From: Pseudomonadales bacterium
Lineage (GTDB): Bacteria; Pseudomonadota; Gammaproteobacteria; Pseudomonadales; UBA7239
Assembly (NCBI GenBank): GCA_028280345.1
Contig: JANQLY010000015.1
Coordinates: 1-64,000 of the forward strand
Reading direction: 5' to 3'
Length of the DNA stretch: 64,000 nucleotides
In this document: piece by piece, positions 8,767 through 17,925 of the stretch
Numbering within the stretch: position 1 is the stretch's first letter
Layout: each line of letters starts with the position of its first letter
Notes under the pieces: model-generated
Databases searched by the model: none
What the model was told of the DNA's origin: nothing
Seen by the model: the letters and a program-made list of their open reading frames with translations, nothing else
Position numbers and translations under genes: made by a program

Positions 8767-9180
8767 TTACTTGGCAGCCATCTCTTTGACTTTTTTCAGC
8801 GGGCGAATTTTCACCGCGATGCTTGCAGGCTTCGCTTTGAACATGGTTTCTTCGCCAGTGAATGGGTTGATGCCTTTGCGTGCTTTGCGAGCAGGCTTCT
8901 TCACAGTAACGATTTTCAGCAGACCCGGCAGGACAAACTCACCAGCGCCGCGCTTGCAGATATGACGATCAATGAGGCTTTCCAGCTCATCGAGTACAGA
9001 ACCAACCTGTTTGCGGCTCAGTTCAGTGCTGTCAGCGATAGAAGTCAGAATGTCGGACTTGCTCATGCGGTCCTTGATTGCCGGACCTGCTTTTTTAGCT
9101 ACAGCTTTTTTAGCTGGAGCTTTGCGAACTGCCTTTTTCTTGGCAGTAGCTTTCTTAGCGGCTTTTTTCTTTGCGGCCAT
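8767..9180 (-). CDS. HU-family DNA-binding protein with Lys/Ala-rich N-terminal tail
   Basis: 137 residues. Residues 1-38 are almost wholly Ala, Lys and Pro-Ala-Lys-Lys words (AAKKKAAKKATAKKKAV), like the tails of histone H1 or AlgP. Residues 39-137 form an HU/IHF fold: MSKSDILTSIADSTELSRKQ is the N-terminal helix pair, and INPFTGEETMFKAKPASIAVK holds the arm and the last strand. It is a nucleoid protein that should bind and bend DNA, with the tail adding sequence-independent affinity. The ribosome site GAGG precedes the ATG. It has its own terminator and a long AT-rich upstream region, in keeping with high expression. Confidence 0.93.
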   Translation of the reverse strand: MAAKKKAAKKATAKKKAVRKAPAKKAVAKKAGPAIKDRMSKSDILTSIADSTELSRKQVGSVLDELESLIDRHICKRGAGEFVLPGLLKIVTVKKPARKARKGINPFTGEETMFKAKPASIAVKIRPLKKVKEMAAK

Positions 9181-9541
9181 AATTAAATATCCTCTAGAGG
9201 TTAATGTTTCACTTTCACTTGCTGTTCGATGTTTTAAAGCAGAGAGACAAAAACTGAACAGCGCATGGTCTTAAAATACCGTAAAAATAAGCGTTTTTGG
9301 GTACCCTATTTACGGATTCGCTATATATATAGGATATAAAGGCCTACAGCAAGTCTTTTTTGTGCTTTTTGAAAATAAAGTGAATTTGCTGTGTTGATTC
9401 GGTGGGGCGGTCGTGCAGTATACGACGGCTATCAATGGATTAATAGCATTTTTTTGCATAAAACACTATAAATATAGGAGTTTCTGTCATTTAGAAATAG
9501 TCTACTTGAGTGTTGCTGTGTTTGTTTTGATGTAATGAACG

Positions 9542-9670
9542 GGCAAAAAAACAGTGGCATCACAAACTGGAAACCAGGTGATTTTGCCTGCAAATCATCC
9601 GATGACTGTTATATAATTCCGCACCTTTCGTATCAGGCTTTGGCCAGACTGGTTGGAAAAACCAGTGGCC
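9542..9670 (+). promoter_or_regulatory. Structured promoter/leader region of fmdB-aspS
   Basis: The 515-base gap 9181-9695 has no gene. Its left part is an AT-rich upstream region for the HU gene. The right part holds a nested inverted repeat (9542-9589: GGCAAAA/TTTTGCC outside, ATCAC/GTGAT and CTGG/CCAG inside), a TATAAT box at 9612-9617 with no clear -35, and a leader hairpin at 9642-9670 (GGCC and ACTGGTT pairing with AACCAGT and GGCC around GGAAA). No T-tract follows the hairpin. The start of transcription is inferred, not seen. Confidence 0.5.
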
Positions 9671-9695
9671 GGGAATAACAGGCGGGATTAACACA

Positions 9696-9989
9696 ATGCC
9701 AATTTATGAATATCGCTGTGATAACTGCGGTCATGAAAAGGAGGCCCTGCAAAAGATCAGTGATGATCCGTTAACGGACTGTCCAGCGTGTGGGCAAGCG
9801 ACGTTGAAAAAGAAAATCTCTGCAGCTGGCTTCCGCCTTTCCGGTAGTGGCTGGTATGAGACTGATTTCAAAACCGGCAAGAAAAAGAATCTGGCCGGAG
9901 ATGGTGCCGGTGGTAGTTCTGCCGGTGCTGATAGTGGCGCCAAAGCGTCAAATGATGGTGGTGCGAGTAGTAAAGCTTCCAACGAATAA
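9696..9989 (+). CDS. FmdB-family zinc-ribbon protein
   Basis: 97 residues. It begins MPIYEYRCDNCGHEKEALQ, with two CxxC pairs (CDNC near residue 8 and CPAC near residue 31) that form the zinc ribbon of the FmdB/CxxC_CXXC_SSSS family. From about residue 60 on, the protein is a low-complexity Gly/Ser/Ala tail, typical of these proteins and without assigned function. It is commonly found just before aspS in gammaproteobacteria, as here with a 79-base gap. A role in regulation has been proposed for FmdB but is not established. Confidence 0.92.
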   Translation: MPIYEYRCDNCGHEKEALQKISDDPLTDCPACGQATLKKKISAAGFRLSGSGWYETDFKTGKKKNLAGDGAGGSSAGADSGAKASNDGGASSKASNE

Positions 9990-10068
9990 CTGTGAGCAGG
10001 GTAAATAGCAGATATATCCCGGACAACCCCGATCAACTGATTAACAACACCAAGGTACAGGTAAACCC

Positions 10069-11856
10069 ATGCGTAGTCATTATTGTGGCGAAATAAGAAA
10101 AGAACATATAGATGAAGAGATAACCCTGTGTGGCTGGGCGGATCGCCGCCGCGACCATGGTGGAGTGATATTTATCGACCTGCGTGACCGGGAAGGTATT
10201 GTTCAGGTGGTATTCGATCCGGATACCAAAGAACATTTTGAGCTGGCCGATAAAGTGCGCGGTGAATTTGTACTCAAGGTGAAAGGCCGGGTGCGTGCGC
10301 GCAGCGACGAGACAATTAATCCGGAAATGCCTACCGGTGAAGTAGAAGTTTACGGATTGGAGCTGGAGATTCTTAACCGCGCGGCAACACCGCCGTTTCA
10401 GCTTGATGAGCACACCAAAGTGGGCGAGGACGTACGCCTCAAGTTTCGCTATATGGATCTGCGTCGTCCGGAGATGGCGAATAACCTGATCATGCGCAGT
10501 CGCATTACCCAGGCAATACGCAGCTATCTCGATAGTAACGGTTTTCTTGATATTGAAACTCCGATTCTCACCAAAGCGACACCGGAAGGCGCGCGGGATT
10601 ACCTCGTGCCGAGTCGTACCCATGAGGGGCATTTCTTTGCGCTGCCACAATCGCCGCAGTTGTTTAAGCAATTATTGATGGTGTCAGGGCTTGATCGTTA
10701 CTACCAGATTGCCAAGTGTTTCCGCGATGAGGATCTGCGTGCAGATCGTCAGCCGGAATTTACCCAGATTGATATTGAAACCTCGTTTATGGATGAAGAC
10801 CAGATCATGGCGCTTACGGAAGATATGATGCGTGGTCTGTTCAAACAGCAACTTGATGTGGAACTCGGTGAATTGCCGCGTATGACCTATGCTGATGCAA
10901 TGCATAAATATGGTTCGGATCGCCCGGATCTGCGCATTCCTCTTGAGTTAGTGGAAGTGGCGGATTTAATGAAGGATGTGGAGTTCAAGGTATTCTCGGG
11001 CCCGGCTAATGATCCGAACTGCCGTGTTGCCGCACTCAATCTCAAAGGCGGCAACGACCTGGTGAGCCGCAAGAAAATTGATGCTTACACCAAATATGTG
11101 AGTATCTATGGTGCGCGCGGCCTTGCCTATATCAAGGTCAACGATGTGAATGACCTTGAAGAAGGTTTGCAGTCACCGATTGTAAAAAACATTGATCTTG
11201 AAACACGTAAGAACCTGCTTGAGAGACTCGGCGCAGAAACCGGTGATCTGATCTTCTTTGGTGCGGATAAAAAGAAAGTGGTGAATGAAGCGCTTGGTGC
11301 GTTGCGTTGCAAGCTCGGTGAAGATCTCAATCTGTACACCTGTGAGTGGGCACCACTGTGGGTAGTGGACTTCCCGATGTTTGAAGAGACCGATGACGGT
11401 TGGACATCCCTGCACCATCCGTTCACTGCGCCGTCCTGCACCCCGGAAGAGCTCAAAGCGGCCCCAGGTGTCGCACTTTCCCGCGCTTACGATATGGTGC
11501 TTAATGGCACTGAGCTTGGCGGTGGTTCGATTCGTATCCACGACCAGGCGATGCAACAGGCAGTGTTTGAAGTGCTCGGTATCAGCGAAGAAGAGCAGCA
11601 GGAGAAATTCGGCTTTCTGCTTGATGCACTGCAATACGGCTGTCCGCCCCACGGTGGTCTCGCGTTTGGCCTCGACCGCATTGTGATGTTAATGCTCGGA
11701 GTGGAATCGATTCGCGATGTGATTGCGTTTCCGAAAACCCAGACTGCAGCGTGTGTTATGACCGATGCGCCGGGTATCGTGGATACAGAGCAGCTTAACG
11801 AGCTCAATATCAAGCTGAAAGCCAAACCCAAAGCGGAAGAAACACCGTCAGAATAA
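10069..11856 (+). CDS. aspS: Aspartyl-tRNA synthetase
   Basis: A 595-residue class II synthetase of the bacterial type. An OB-fold anticodon-binding domain spans about residues 1-105 ([39 protein letters not shown]). The catalytic core carries [18 protein letters not shown] (motif 2) and a bacteria-specific insertion at about 280-420. Motif 3 is [13 protein letters not shown], near residue 530. It loads aspartate on tRNA-Asp; whether it also charges tRNA-Asn cannot be read here. The Lys/Glu-rich end is normal. It lies between fmdB and yebC, and a repeat-rich spacer of almost 400 bases follows. Confidence 0.98.
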   Translation: MRSHYCGEIRKEHIDEEITLCGWADRRRDHGGVIFIDLRDREGIVQVVFDPDTKEHFELADKVRGEFVLKVKGRVRARSDETINPEMPTGEVEVYGLELEILNRAATPPFQLDEHTKVGEDVRLKFRYMDLRRPEMANNLIMRSRITQAIRSYLDSNGFLDIETPILTKATPEGARDYLVPSRTHEGHFFALPQSPQLFKQLLMVSGLDRYYQIAKCFRDEDLRADRQPEFTQIDIETSFMDEDQIMALTEDMMRGLFKQQLDVELGELPRMTYADAMHKYGSDRPDLRIPLELVEVADLMKDVEFKVFSGPANDPNCRVAALNLKGGNDLVSRKKIDAYTKYVSIYGARGLAYIKVNDVNDLEEGLQSPIVKNIDLETRKNLLERLGAETGDLIFFGADKKKVVNEALGALRCKLGEDLNLYTCEWAPLWVVDFPMFEETDDGWTSLHHPFTAPSCTPEELKAAPGVALSRAYDMVLNGTELGGGSIRIHDQAMQQAVFEVLGISEEEQQEKFGFLLDALQYGCPPHGGLAFGLDRIVMLMLGVESIRDVIAFPKTQTAACVMTDAPGIVDTEQLNELNIKLKAKPKAEETPSE

Positions 11857-11907
11857 ACAAGGCTGACCAGAGACAAATATTAAACATATGAGCAAAAGGC
11901 TTTTCGA

Positions 11908-12197
11908 GATGAGATGTGAGGAGGGCAAACAAGCTGTAGCGGAGTTTACATAAACGTAAATGAGCAACAGCAGTTGGGTATATAAACACGTGGATTAATC
12001 TTCAGAAAACGTCATAAGCGAAGATTAATCGAGGCATAAGAAGCGAAAAAGCGGAACGTATAGTCAATACTTGAGCATTTTGAGCTTCGATATAACGAAG
12101 CAGTACGCAAAGAAATTATCAGGATGAGATATGAGGAGGGCAAACAAGCTGTAGCGGAGTTTACATAAACGTAAATGAGCAACAGGAGTGTTTGCCC
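11908..12197. repeat. 63-bp direct repeats and nested hairpins in the aspS-yebC gap
   Basis: The 394-base gap holds two copies of a 63-base unit, 11908-11970 and 12123-12185, with one mismatch. Each unit contains TTTAC-ATAAAC-GTAAA, a short palindrome. Around the second copy GGGCAAACA (12138-12146) and TGTTTGCCC (12189-12197) add a perfect 9-bp outer stem; the first copy has only the left arm. Between the copies are GATTAATCTTC/GAAGATTAATC (11993-12003 and 12020-12030) and GCTTCG/CGAAGC (12084-12101). This looks like a duplicated structured RNA or a palindromic element just ahead of yebC. Confidence 0.75.
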
Positions 12198-12250
12198 GAC
12201 AAAATAGCTCGCCTGATAAGACTTTGCCAACAGTTGGAGGAAAAACAATC

Positions 12251-13006
12251 ATGGCGGGTCATAGCAAATGGGCTAACATCAAACACCGCAAAGCAGCCCA
12301 GGACGCCAAACGCGGCAAAATCTTTACCAAGATTATTCGCGAAATAGTGGTTGCGGCAAAAGCCGGTGGTCCGAGCCCGGATGACAATCCGGCACTGCGT
12401 GCGGTTATCGATAAGGCGCTTGGCGCCAATATGAAAAAAGACACCATCGACAAGGCAATTGCACGGGGTGCGGGTACAGGCGATGAGGATAACTACGAAG
12501 CGGTGACCTATGAAGGTTATGGTAACGGAGGTATTGCGGTCCTGGTGGAGTGCCTGACTGATAATCGCAATCGCACGGTAGCAGAGGTGCGTCATGCGTT
12601 TTCAAAGCGGGGCGGTAATCTGGGCACTGATGGCTCGGTTGCCTATTTGTTTACCCGTGTCGGACAGATTCACTATGCAGATGGTGCGGGCGAGGATAAG
12701 GAAGAGCAGATTATGGAAGCGGCGCTGGAAGCTGGTGCAGAGGATATTGTGGCGAACGATGACGGTTCTGTTGATGTAACTACAGCGTTTGAGGACTATC
12801 TCTCGGTAAAAGATGCGCTGGTGGCTGCCGGCCTTGAGCCGGAAAGTGGTGAGTTGACTATGGTGGCTTCGACTACTGTGGAGCTCGACAAGGACGGTGC
12901 AGAGAAAGTGCTGGGCCTGATTGATCACCTCGAAGACCTCGACGATGTACAAAATGTCTATACCAATGCCGATATTCCCGACGAGGTGCTTGAGCAGCTC
13001 GATTAA
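12251..13006 (+). CDS. yebC: YebC/PmpR family protein
   Basis: 251 residues from the ATG at 12251, which has the ribosome site GGAGG 10 bases upstream; an open frame further upstream lacks one and runs through the repeat. [20 protein letters not shown] is the canonical N terminus of this family. The family was described as transcription regulators (PmpR of Pseudomonas), and more recent work links YebC-type proteins to relief of ribosome stalling at proline stretches. The length and the three-domain layout are standard. It lies between aspS and ruvC as in many gammaproteobacteria. Confidence 0.96.
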   Translation: MAGHSKWANIKHRKAAQDAKRGKIFTKIIREIVVAAKAGGPSPDDNPALRAVIDKALGANMKKDTIDKAIARGAGTGDEDNYEAVTYEGYGNGGIAVLVECLTDNRNRTVAEVRHAFSKRGGNLGTDGSVAYLFTRVGQIHYADGAGEDKEEQIMEAALEAGAEDIVANDDGSVDVTTAFEDYLSVKDALVAAGLEPESGELTMVASTTVELDKDGAEKVLGLIDHLEDLDDVQNVYTNADIPDEVLEQLD

Positions 13007-13120
13007 TCACGCTGCTTCCACTACGCCCTTTTTATGCTGTGGGCTTTTGGACAGGTTGGGGCAATTCATCGTATGATGCCAGCCATATGGCATTGATAAA
13101 TGATACGGGGTTTTCCCAGC

Positions 13121-13642
13121 ATGGTAATGATCCTCGGTATTGATCCAGGCTCCCGGCGCACGGGCTTTGGCATCGTCAATGCGGTTGGCAATAATCTCGA
13201 ATACATCACCAGTGGTACTATCCATATCGATCCGGAACTTGCCTTGCCGGAGCGACTCAAGGTTATTTTTGATTCAGTGACAGAAATTGTCGTCAAGCAT
13301 ATGCCGCAGGAAGTGGCGGTGGAAAAGGTGTTTATGGCGAAAAGTGCCGATTCGGCATTAAAGCTCGGTCAGGCTCGGGGGGCGGCGATTACCGCTGCGG
13401 TAAATCAAGGGCTGGAAGTGGCAGAATACGAGGCGCGCAAGGTTAAACAGGCACTGGTGGGCACTGGGGCTGCTGACAAGAGCCAGATTCAGCATATGGT
13501 TAAAACTCTGCTAAAGTTACCCTCAGTACCAAAGGAAGATGCTGCGGATGCATTGGCGGTGGCGATTTGCCATATCCACACCCGGCAGCAAATGATTGCG
13601 GTGGCGCAAGCGAAAGGGTTTAGTCGCGGGCGTTTGACCTAG
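13121..13642 (+). CDS. ruvC: Holliday junction endonuclease RuvC
   Basis: 173 residues from the ATG at 13121, which gives MVMILGIDPGSRRTGFGIV; the frame extends seven codons upstream and a second ATG lies two codons downstream, so the start is uncertain by a few residues. RuvC cuts Holliday junctions made by homologous recombination. The RNase H-like core shows the acidic residues of the family: Asp in GIDPGSRRTG, Glu in VAVEKVFMAKSADSALKLGQ and the Asp pair in PKEDAADALAVAICH. It precedes ruvA after 64 bases and ruvB beyond, forming the resolvasome cluster. Confidence 0.96.
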   Translation: MVMILGIDPGSRRTGFGIVNAVGNNLEYITSGTIHIDPELALPERLKVIFDSVTEIVVKHMPQEVAVEKVFMAKSADSALKLGQARGAAITAAVNQGLEVAEYEARKVKQALVGTGAADKSQIQHMVKTLLKLPSVPKEDAADALAVAICHIHTRQQMIAVAQAKGFSRGRLT

Positions 13643-13706
13643 AGTGTGGCGTTTAACGGTAGGGAATAAGAAGTATCGACTATATTATTAGAAGGTTGTT
13701 GAGAGC

Positions 13707-14324
13707 GTGATTTCACAGTTAAGGGGTATTTTACTGGCAAAGAACCCGCCGGAATTGATCGTTGATGTTCAGGGGGTGGGTTATGAGGTGAGTGCGCCAA
13801 TGACAACATTTTTTGAACTGCCGGAAGCCGGTAGCGAAGTGCGCCTTTATACTCACCTGATTGTCAGGGAAGATGCCCACCAACTTTATGGCTTTACCAA
13901 TAAACGTGACAGGGAAGTGTTTCGCACGTTGATCAAGGTTAACGGCGTGGGCCCGAAAATGACGCTGGCGATTTTATCGAATATCCAGGTGAATGACCTT
14001 GTGCGCTACGTGCGAGCGGATGATGTCACCGCACTGGTTAAGCTGCCGGGCATTGGCAAAAAAACTGCCGAGCGACTATTAATAGAACTGCGTGATCGTT
14101 TTAAAGGTTGGGAATTGCCAAGCAGTTATGATTTTCAGTTTGAAGAATCGGAAAGCACCATTGCGCTTGAGGAAGGTTATGTCCACGAGGCAGAGAGTGC
14201 CCTGGAGTCCCTCGGCTACAAGCAACAGGAAGCGGTGCGGCTGGTACGCTCGGTGCTGAAACAGCACAAGGTAGATAGCAGTGAGGAATTAATTCGTCTA
14301 TCACTTAAGGCCTCTGCAAATTGA
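13707..14324 (+). CDS. ruvA: Holliday junction branch migration protein RuvA
   Basis: 205 residues from the GTG at 13707. MISQLRGILLAKNPPELIVD begins the OB-fold domain I. Two helix-hairpin-helix motifs follow (IKVNGVGPKMTLAILS and VKLPGIGKKTAERLLIELRD), which bind the junction arms. The C-terminal domain III (about residues 155-205, YVHEAESALESLGYKQQEAV) contacts RuvB. The tetramer holds the junction while RuvB drives migration. A ribosome site is weak (GAAGG about 15 bases upstream), consistent with low expression. Confidence 0.97.
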   Translation: MISQLRGILLAKNPPELIVDVQGVGYEVSAPMTTFFELPEAGSEVRLYTHLIVREDAHQLYGFTNKRDREVFRTLIKVNGVGPKMTLAILSNIQVNDLVRYVRADDVTALVKLPGIGKKTAERLLIELRDRFKGWELPSSYDFQFEESESTIALEEGYVHEAESALESLGYKQQEAVRLVRSVLKQHKVDSSEELIRLSLKASAN

Positions 14325-14425
14325 TATTGCTGCGGTGATGGCGGACACGATAGATCGCGTAGCATGATTAGTAACCATGTAGTAACTAACGGTTGGATAG
14401 CAACGATTAAAGAACACAGGAACCC

Positions 14426-15475
14426 ATGATAGAGACAGACCGGCTGGTATCACCGGCAGTGAAAGAAAAGGAAGACGCCCAGGACAGAGCCATTCGGCCG
14501 AAGAGCCTCGCGGAATACATCGGTCAGCACGAAGTGCGTGAGCAGATGGAAATTTTTATCGGTGCGGCAAAAAAGCGCGAGGAATCGCTGGATCATACCC
14601 TGGTGTTTGGCCCGCCCGGGCTGGGTAAAACCACGCTGGCAAATATTATTGCCGCTGAAATGGGAGTGAATCTGCGCACCACGTCCGGCCCCGTGCTGGA
14701 AAAGGCGGGTGACCTTGCCGCATTGATGACCAACCTCGAGCCCGGTGATGTACTGTTTATTGATGAAATTCACCGTCTGAGCCCGGTAGTAGAAGAAGTA
14801 CTGTACCCGGCGATGGAAGACTTTCAGCTGGATATTATGATCGGCGAAGGACCCGCCGCCCGTTCCATTAAACTGGATTTGCCACCGTTTACATTGGTGG
14901 GGGCGACAACCCGCGCCGGTTTGCTCACTTCACCACTGCGCGACCGTTTTGGCATTGTGCAGCGCCTGGAGTTTTACAATATTGAAGATCTCACCTCGAT
15001 TGTTTCCCGCGCATGTAGCATTCTCGGCATTCAGGCCGATCAGGCTGGTGCCCAGGAGGTGGCGTGCCGGGCTCGCGGTACACCGCGTATCGCCAATCGT
15101 CTGTTGCGTCGCGTGCGTGACTATGCCGATGTCAAAGGCAATGGTGTTATTGATGCTGATATTGCGGAGAAAGCACTGACCATGCTCAAAGTCGACAAAC
15201 AGGGCTTTGATCATATGGACCGACGTTTGTTGCTGACGGTGATCGAAAAATTTGATGGCGGCCCGGTTGGGGTCGACAGTCTGGCTGCAGCTATCAGCGA
15301 GGAGCGAGACACAATTGAAGATGTGCTTGAGCCCTATCTGATTCAGCAAGGCTATATGACACGCACACCGCGGGGGCGGGTAGTGACAAAGCTGGCTTAT
15401 GAGCATTTTAATTTGCCGTGGCATGGTCGAACAGGAGCAGATAGTGCAGATCCACAGGCCAAACTGAACCTATGA
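14426..15475 (+). CDS. ruvB: Holliday junction branch migration ATPase RuvB
   Basis: A 349-residue AAA+ motor. Walker A is GPPGLGKTT (residues 62-70), Walker B is DEIH (113-116), and the sensor and arginine-finger region is [19 protein letters not shown]. The C-terminal winged-helix domain, about 270-335, contacts DNA. It starts 101 bases after ruvA, in a gap with no clear terminator. The end overlaps the start of ybgC by 4 bases (ATGA), so ruvB and the tol-pal operon may be linked in one transcript. Confidence 0.98.
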   Translation: MIETDRLVSPAVKEKEDAQDRAIRPKSLAEYIGQHEVREQMEIFIGAAKKREESLDHTLVFGPPGLGKTTLANIIAAEMGVNLRTTSGPVLEKAGDLAALMTNLEPGDVLFIDEIHRLSPVVEEVLYPAMEDFQLDIMIGEGPAARSIKLDLPPFTLVGATTRAGLLTSPLRDRFGIVQRLEFYNIEDLTSIVSRACSILGIQADQAGAQEVACRARGTPRIANRLLRRVRDYADVKGNGVIDADIAEKALTMLKVDKQGFDHMDRRLLLTVIEKFDGGPVGVDSLAAAISEERDTIEDVLEPYLIQQGYMTRTPRGRVVTKLAYEHFNLPWHGRTGADSADPQAKLNL

Positions 15476-15891
15476 GTGAATTTTCAATTCCTATTCGTGT
15501 CTACATCGAAGACACCGATGCCGGGGGGATCGTTTATTACGTCAATTACCTGAAATTTATGGAGCGCGCACGCACCGAACTGATGCGCTCTTTGGGTTAT
15601 GGTAAAACGGCGTTGTTTGAAGCGCCTGAGGGGGAAGAGCCGGCGATGTTTGTGGTGCACAGCTCGAATGTGCATTACCTCGGTTCAGCAGAGCTCGATG
15701 ATGAGTTGCAGGCGACAGCACAGCCCCTCAAAGTGGGGCGTGCGAATATCGTGTTTGAGCAACTGGTGAAGAAGGGTGACGCTGTGTTGTGTCGCGGCGA
15801 GGTCAAGATTGCCTGCGTGAACCGCAGTACTCGCCAACCCCAGGCGATGCCGGCGGCGATGTACGAAAAAGTAAAGTCTCTGATGATATAA
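15472..15891 (+). CDS. ybgC: Tol-Pal associated acyl-CoA thioesterase YbgC
   Basis: A 139-residue hotdog-fold thioesterase. The 4-hydroxybenzoyl-CoA-thioesterase-type motif [20 protein letters not shown] carries the catalytic Asp. YbgC hydrolyses short-chain acyl-CoA or acyl-ACP thioesters and is linked to phospholipid metabolism at the membrane. It overlaps ruvB by 4 bases and precedes tolQ by 45 bases, the classical first position of the tol-pal operon. Confidence 0.95.
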   Translation: MSEFSIPIRVYIEDTDAGGIVYYVNYLKFMERARTELMRSLGYGKTALFEAPEGEEPAMFVVHSSNVHYLGSAELDDELQATAQPLKVGRANIVFEQLVKKGDAVLCRGEVKIACVNRSTRQPQAMPAAMYEKVKSLMI

Positions 15892-15936
15892 AGACAGTGT
15901 CAGAGACACCTTGAAGACTTAACAGGAGAAGACAAC

Positions 15937-16629
15937 GTGGTAGAACAAGAGCAGTTATCTATCTGGAGTTTGATTGCCGATGCGAGCTTGCTGGTACAGT
16001 TCGTGATGCTGTTGCTGTTCCTTGCCTCGATTATTTCCTGGGTGATGATCTATCAGCGCACAGTGTTTTATCTCAAAGCCCAGCGCAGTCTGGTGAGTTT
16101 TGAAAATGAGTTCTGGTCCGGTGTTGATCTCGGTGAACTCTATCGCAATGGCTCACAGCGTGCCGAAGCGCAGTCTATTGACGGTGTGGAAAGCATCTTC
16201 CGTGCGGGGTTCAAGGAGTTTACCCGCCTGCGGCAGCAGAGTGGAGTAGATGCTGATGCAGTCATGGATGGTGTACAGCGTGCGATGCGTGTGGCGCTGT
16301 CGCGGGAAGAGGAGAAACTCGAACAACATTTGCCGTTTCTCGCCAGTACCGCATCCACGAGCCCCTATGTGGGTTTGTTCGGTACGGTATGGGGCATTAT
16401 GAATTCATTCCGCGGCCTCGCCAATGTACACCAGGCAACGCTGGCGACAGTGGCGCCGGGGATATCGGAAGCTCTCGTGGCGACAGCAATGGGTCTGTTT
16501 GCGGCAATTCCCGCTGTACTTGCCTACAACCGTTTCTCGGCAAAAATGGATCGCTTGCTCAGCAGCTATGAGACCTTTGCAGAGGAGTTCTCCAGCATTC
16601 TGCATCGCCAGGTGCATACGAGCAAATAG
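15937..16629 (+). CDS. tolQ: Tol-Pal proton channel subunit TolQ
   Basis: 230 residues from the GTG at 15937, with AGGAGAAG upstream as ribosome site. Three membrane helices are expected: about residues 18-38 (VQFVMLLLFLASIISWVMIY) and two in the C-terminal half, about 135-160 and 175-195. The motif TASTSPYVGLFGTVWGIMNS is typical of the TolQ/ExbB/MotA family. With TolR it converts proton motive force into movement of TolA, needed for outer-membrane constriction in cell division. Confidence 0.97.
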   Translation: MVEQEQLSIWSLIADASLLVQFVMLLLFLASIISWVMIYQRTVFYLKAQRSLVSFENEFWSGVDLGELYRNGSQRAEAQSIDGVESIFRAGFKEFTRLRQQSGVDADAVMDGVQRAMRVALSREEEKLEQHLPFLASTASTSPYVGLFGTVWGIMNSFRGLANVHQATLATVAPGISEALVATAMGLFAAIPAVLAYNRFSAKMDRLLSSYETFAEEFSSILHRQVHTSK

Positions 16630-16644
16630 AGGGGGTGTTGAGTC

Positions 16645-17067
16645 ATGTTGCGCAAACATAAAAAACACCGTCTGGTCGCAGAAATCAATGTTGTTCCCTA
16701 TATTGATGTGATGCTGGTGCTGCTGATTGTCTTTATGGTGACCGCGCCACTGCTGATGCAGGGAGTCAAGGTGGATTTGCCACAGGCTCCCTCCGAACCG
16801 CTGAAGAAAAAGGAAGAGCCGTTAATTGTTTCGATCAGGAAAGATGGCAGTCTCTATATCAACCTTGGCAAGAACGAGAAGCAGGCGGTGCCGCTTGAAG
16901 ATATCAAGCGCCAGGTGAAAAATGTGCTGACTGGCAAACCCGATACCGCAGTACTTGTCTGGGGTGACGAAGCGGTTGAATACGGCAAGGTGGTTAGTTT
17001 GATGACTCACTTGCAGTCCGTGGGGGCCGAGAGTGTCGGCCTGGTGACAGAATCACCTGCACCTTAA
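16645..17067 (+). CDS. tolR: Tol-Pal subunit TolR
   Basis: 140 residues with one membrane helix at about residues 18-38. It contains INVVPYIDVMLVLLIVFMVT, where the Asp of YIDVML is the protonatable residue shared with ExbD. The periplasmic domain occupies about 45-135. It sits 15 bases after tolQ and 15 bases before tolA, so the three genes are coexpressed. The protein forms the inner-membrane motor with TolQ. Confidence 0.97.
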   Translation: MLRKHKKHRLVAEINVVPYIDVMLVLLIVFMVTAPLLMQGVKVDLPQAPSEPLKKKEEPLIVSIRKDGSLYINLGKNEKQAVPLEDIKRQVKNVLTGKPDTAVLVWGDEAVEYGKVVSLMTHLQSVGAESVGLVTESPAP

Positions 17068-17082
17068 TGGCGGAATAGCTTT

Positions 17083-17925
17083 GTGAATAGTCTTGCACAG
17101 CTACCGCTACCGCCAGATGTGCTGGACTGGCTTGAGGAATATGCTGTCCCAATTCTTGTGAGCCTGCTGTTGCATGTATTGCTGCTGATTTTGCTTTCCA
17201 GTGGCGGTCAGCACGCGCCGGAAATTGAAAAAATAAATACTCCGAATTACGTCAAGGCACAACTCGTTAAACTGTCGCCGCAAACGACGAGCAAACCGAA
17301 GCCACCTCCCAAACAAGCCACAAAACCGAAGCCGCCGCCGAAAACCACCCAGGTGGACAAGGCAAAAGAACAGGAAAAGGCACGCCAGGCCCAGCTGCAG
17401 CGTGAGAAGGAACGTGCCGAGCAGAAGCGCCTCGAAGAGGAAAAGCGTAAGCAGGCAGAGGCAAAACGCAAGGAAGAGGAGCGGCTAAAAGAGCAACAGC
17501 GCAAAGCGGAGGCAGAGCGCCAGCAAGCTGAACGCAAAGCTGCCGAGCAGCAGCGCGCCCGTGAAGAGGCGTTTGCGCTTGCCATGGCTGAGGAAGAGGC
17601 TTACAAGCAGGCAGTGACCGACAGTGAAATTGCACAGAGCTATGCGCATCTGATCAAACAACGTGTGGAGCAAAACTGGAGCCGTCCGCCGAGCGCGAAG
17701 TACGGCATGCAGGTGTTGCTCGAGATTCAGATGGTGCCCACCGGGCATGTGGTGGCAGTCAATGTCCTTGAGAGCAGTGGTAATGATGCGTTTGATTTAT
17801 CTGCACGCAAGGCGGTGACAAAAGTAGAACGCTTTATTGAAATTAAAGATATGCCTGGTAGAATCTTTGAGCAACATTTCCGCCGTTTTAAATTGTTATT
17901 CAGACCTGACGATAAACTTTCATGA
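17083..17925 (+). CDS. tolA: Cell envelope protein TolA
   Basis: 280 residues from the GTG at 17083. A single membrane helix lies at about residues 22-42 (AVPILVSLLLHVLLLILLSS). It is followed by a Pro/Lys-rich stretch, then a long charged coiled coil with many Lys, Glu, Ala, Arg and Gln residues (about 90-185) that spans the periplasm. The last 85 residues are the globular TolA III / TonB-like domain that contacts TolB and Pal. The stop overlaps tolB by 4 bases. The repetitive region is the least conserved part. Confidence 0.95.
   Translation: MNSLAQLPLPPDVLDWLEEYAVPILVSLLLHVLLLILLSSGGQHAPEIEKINTPNYVKAQLVKLSPQTTSKPKPPPKQATKPKPPPKTTQVDKAKEQEKARQAQLQREKERAEQKRLEEEKRKQAEAKRKEEERLKEQQRKAEAERQQAERKAAEQQRAREEAFALAMAEEEAYKQAVTDSEIAQSYAHLIKQRVEQNWSRPPSAKYGMQVLLEIQMVPTGHVVAVNVLESSGNDAFDLSARKAVTKVERFIEIKDMPGRIFEQHFRRFKLLFRPDDKLS

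Noticed and set aside
13007..13120. Terminator after yebC
   Set aside because: GCCC-TTTTTATGCTGT-GGGC can pair but the stem is only 4 bp and lacks a proper T-tract.
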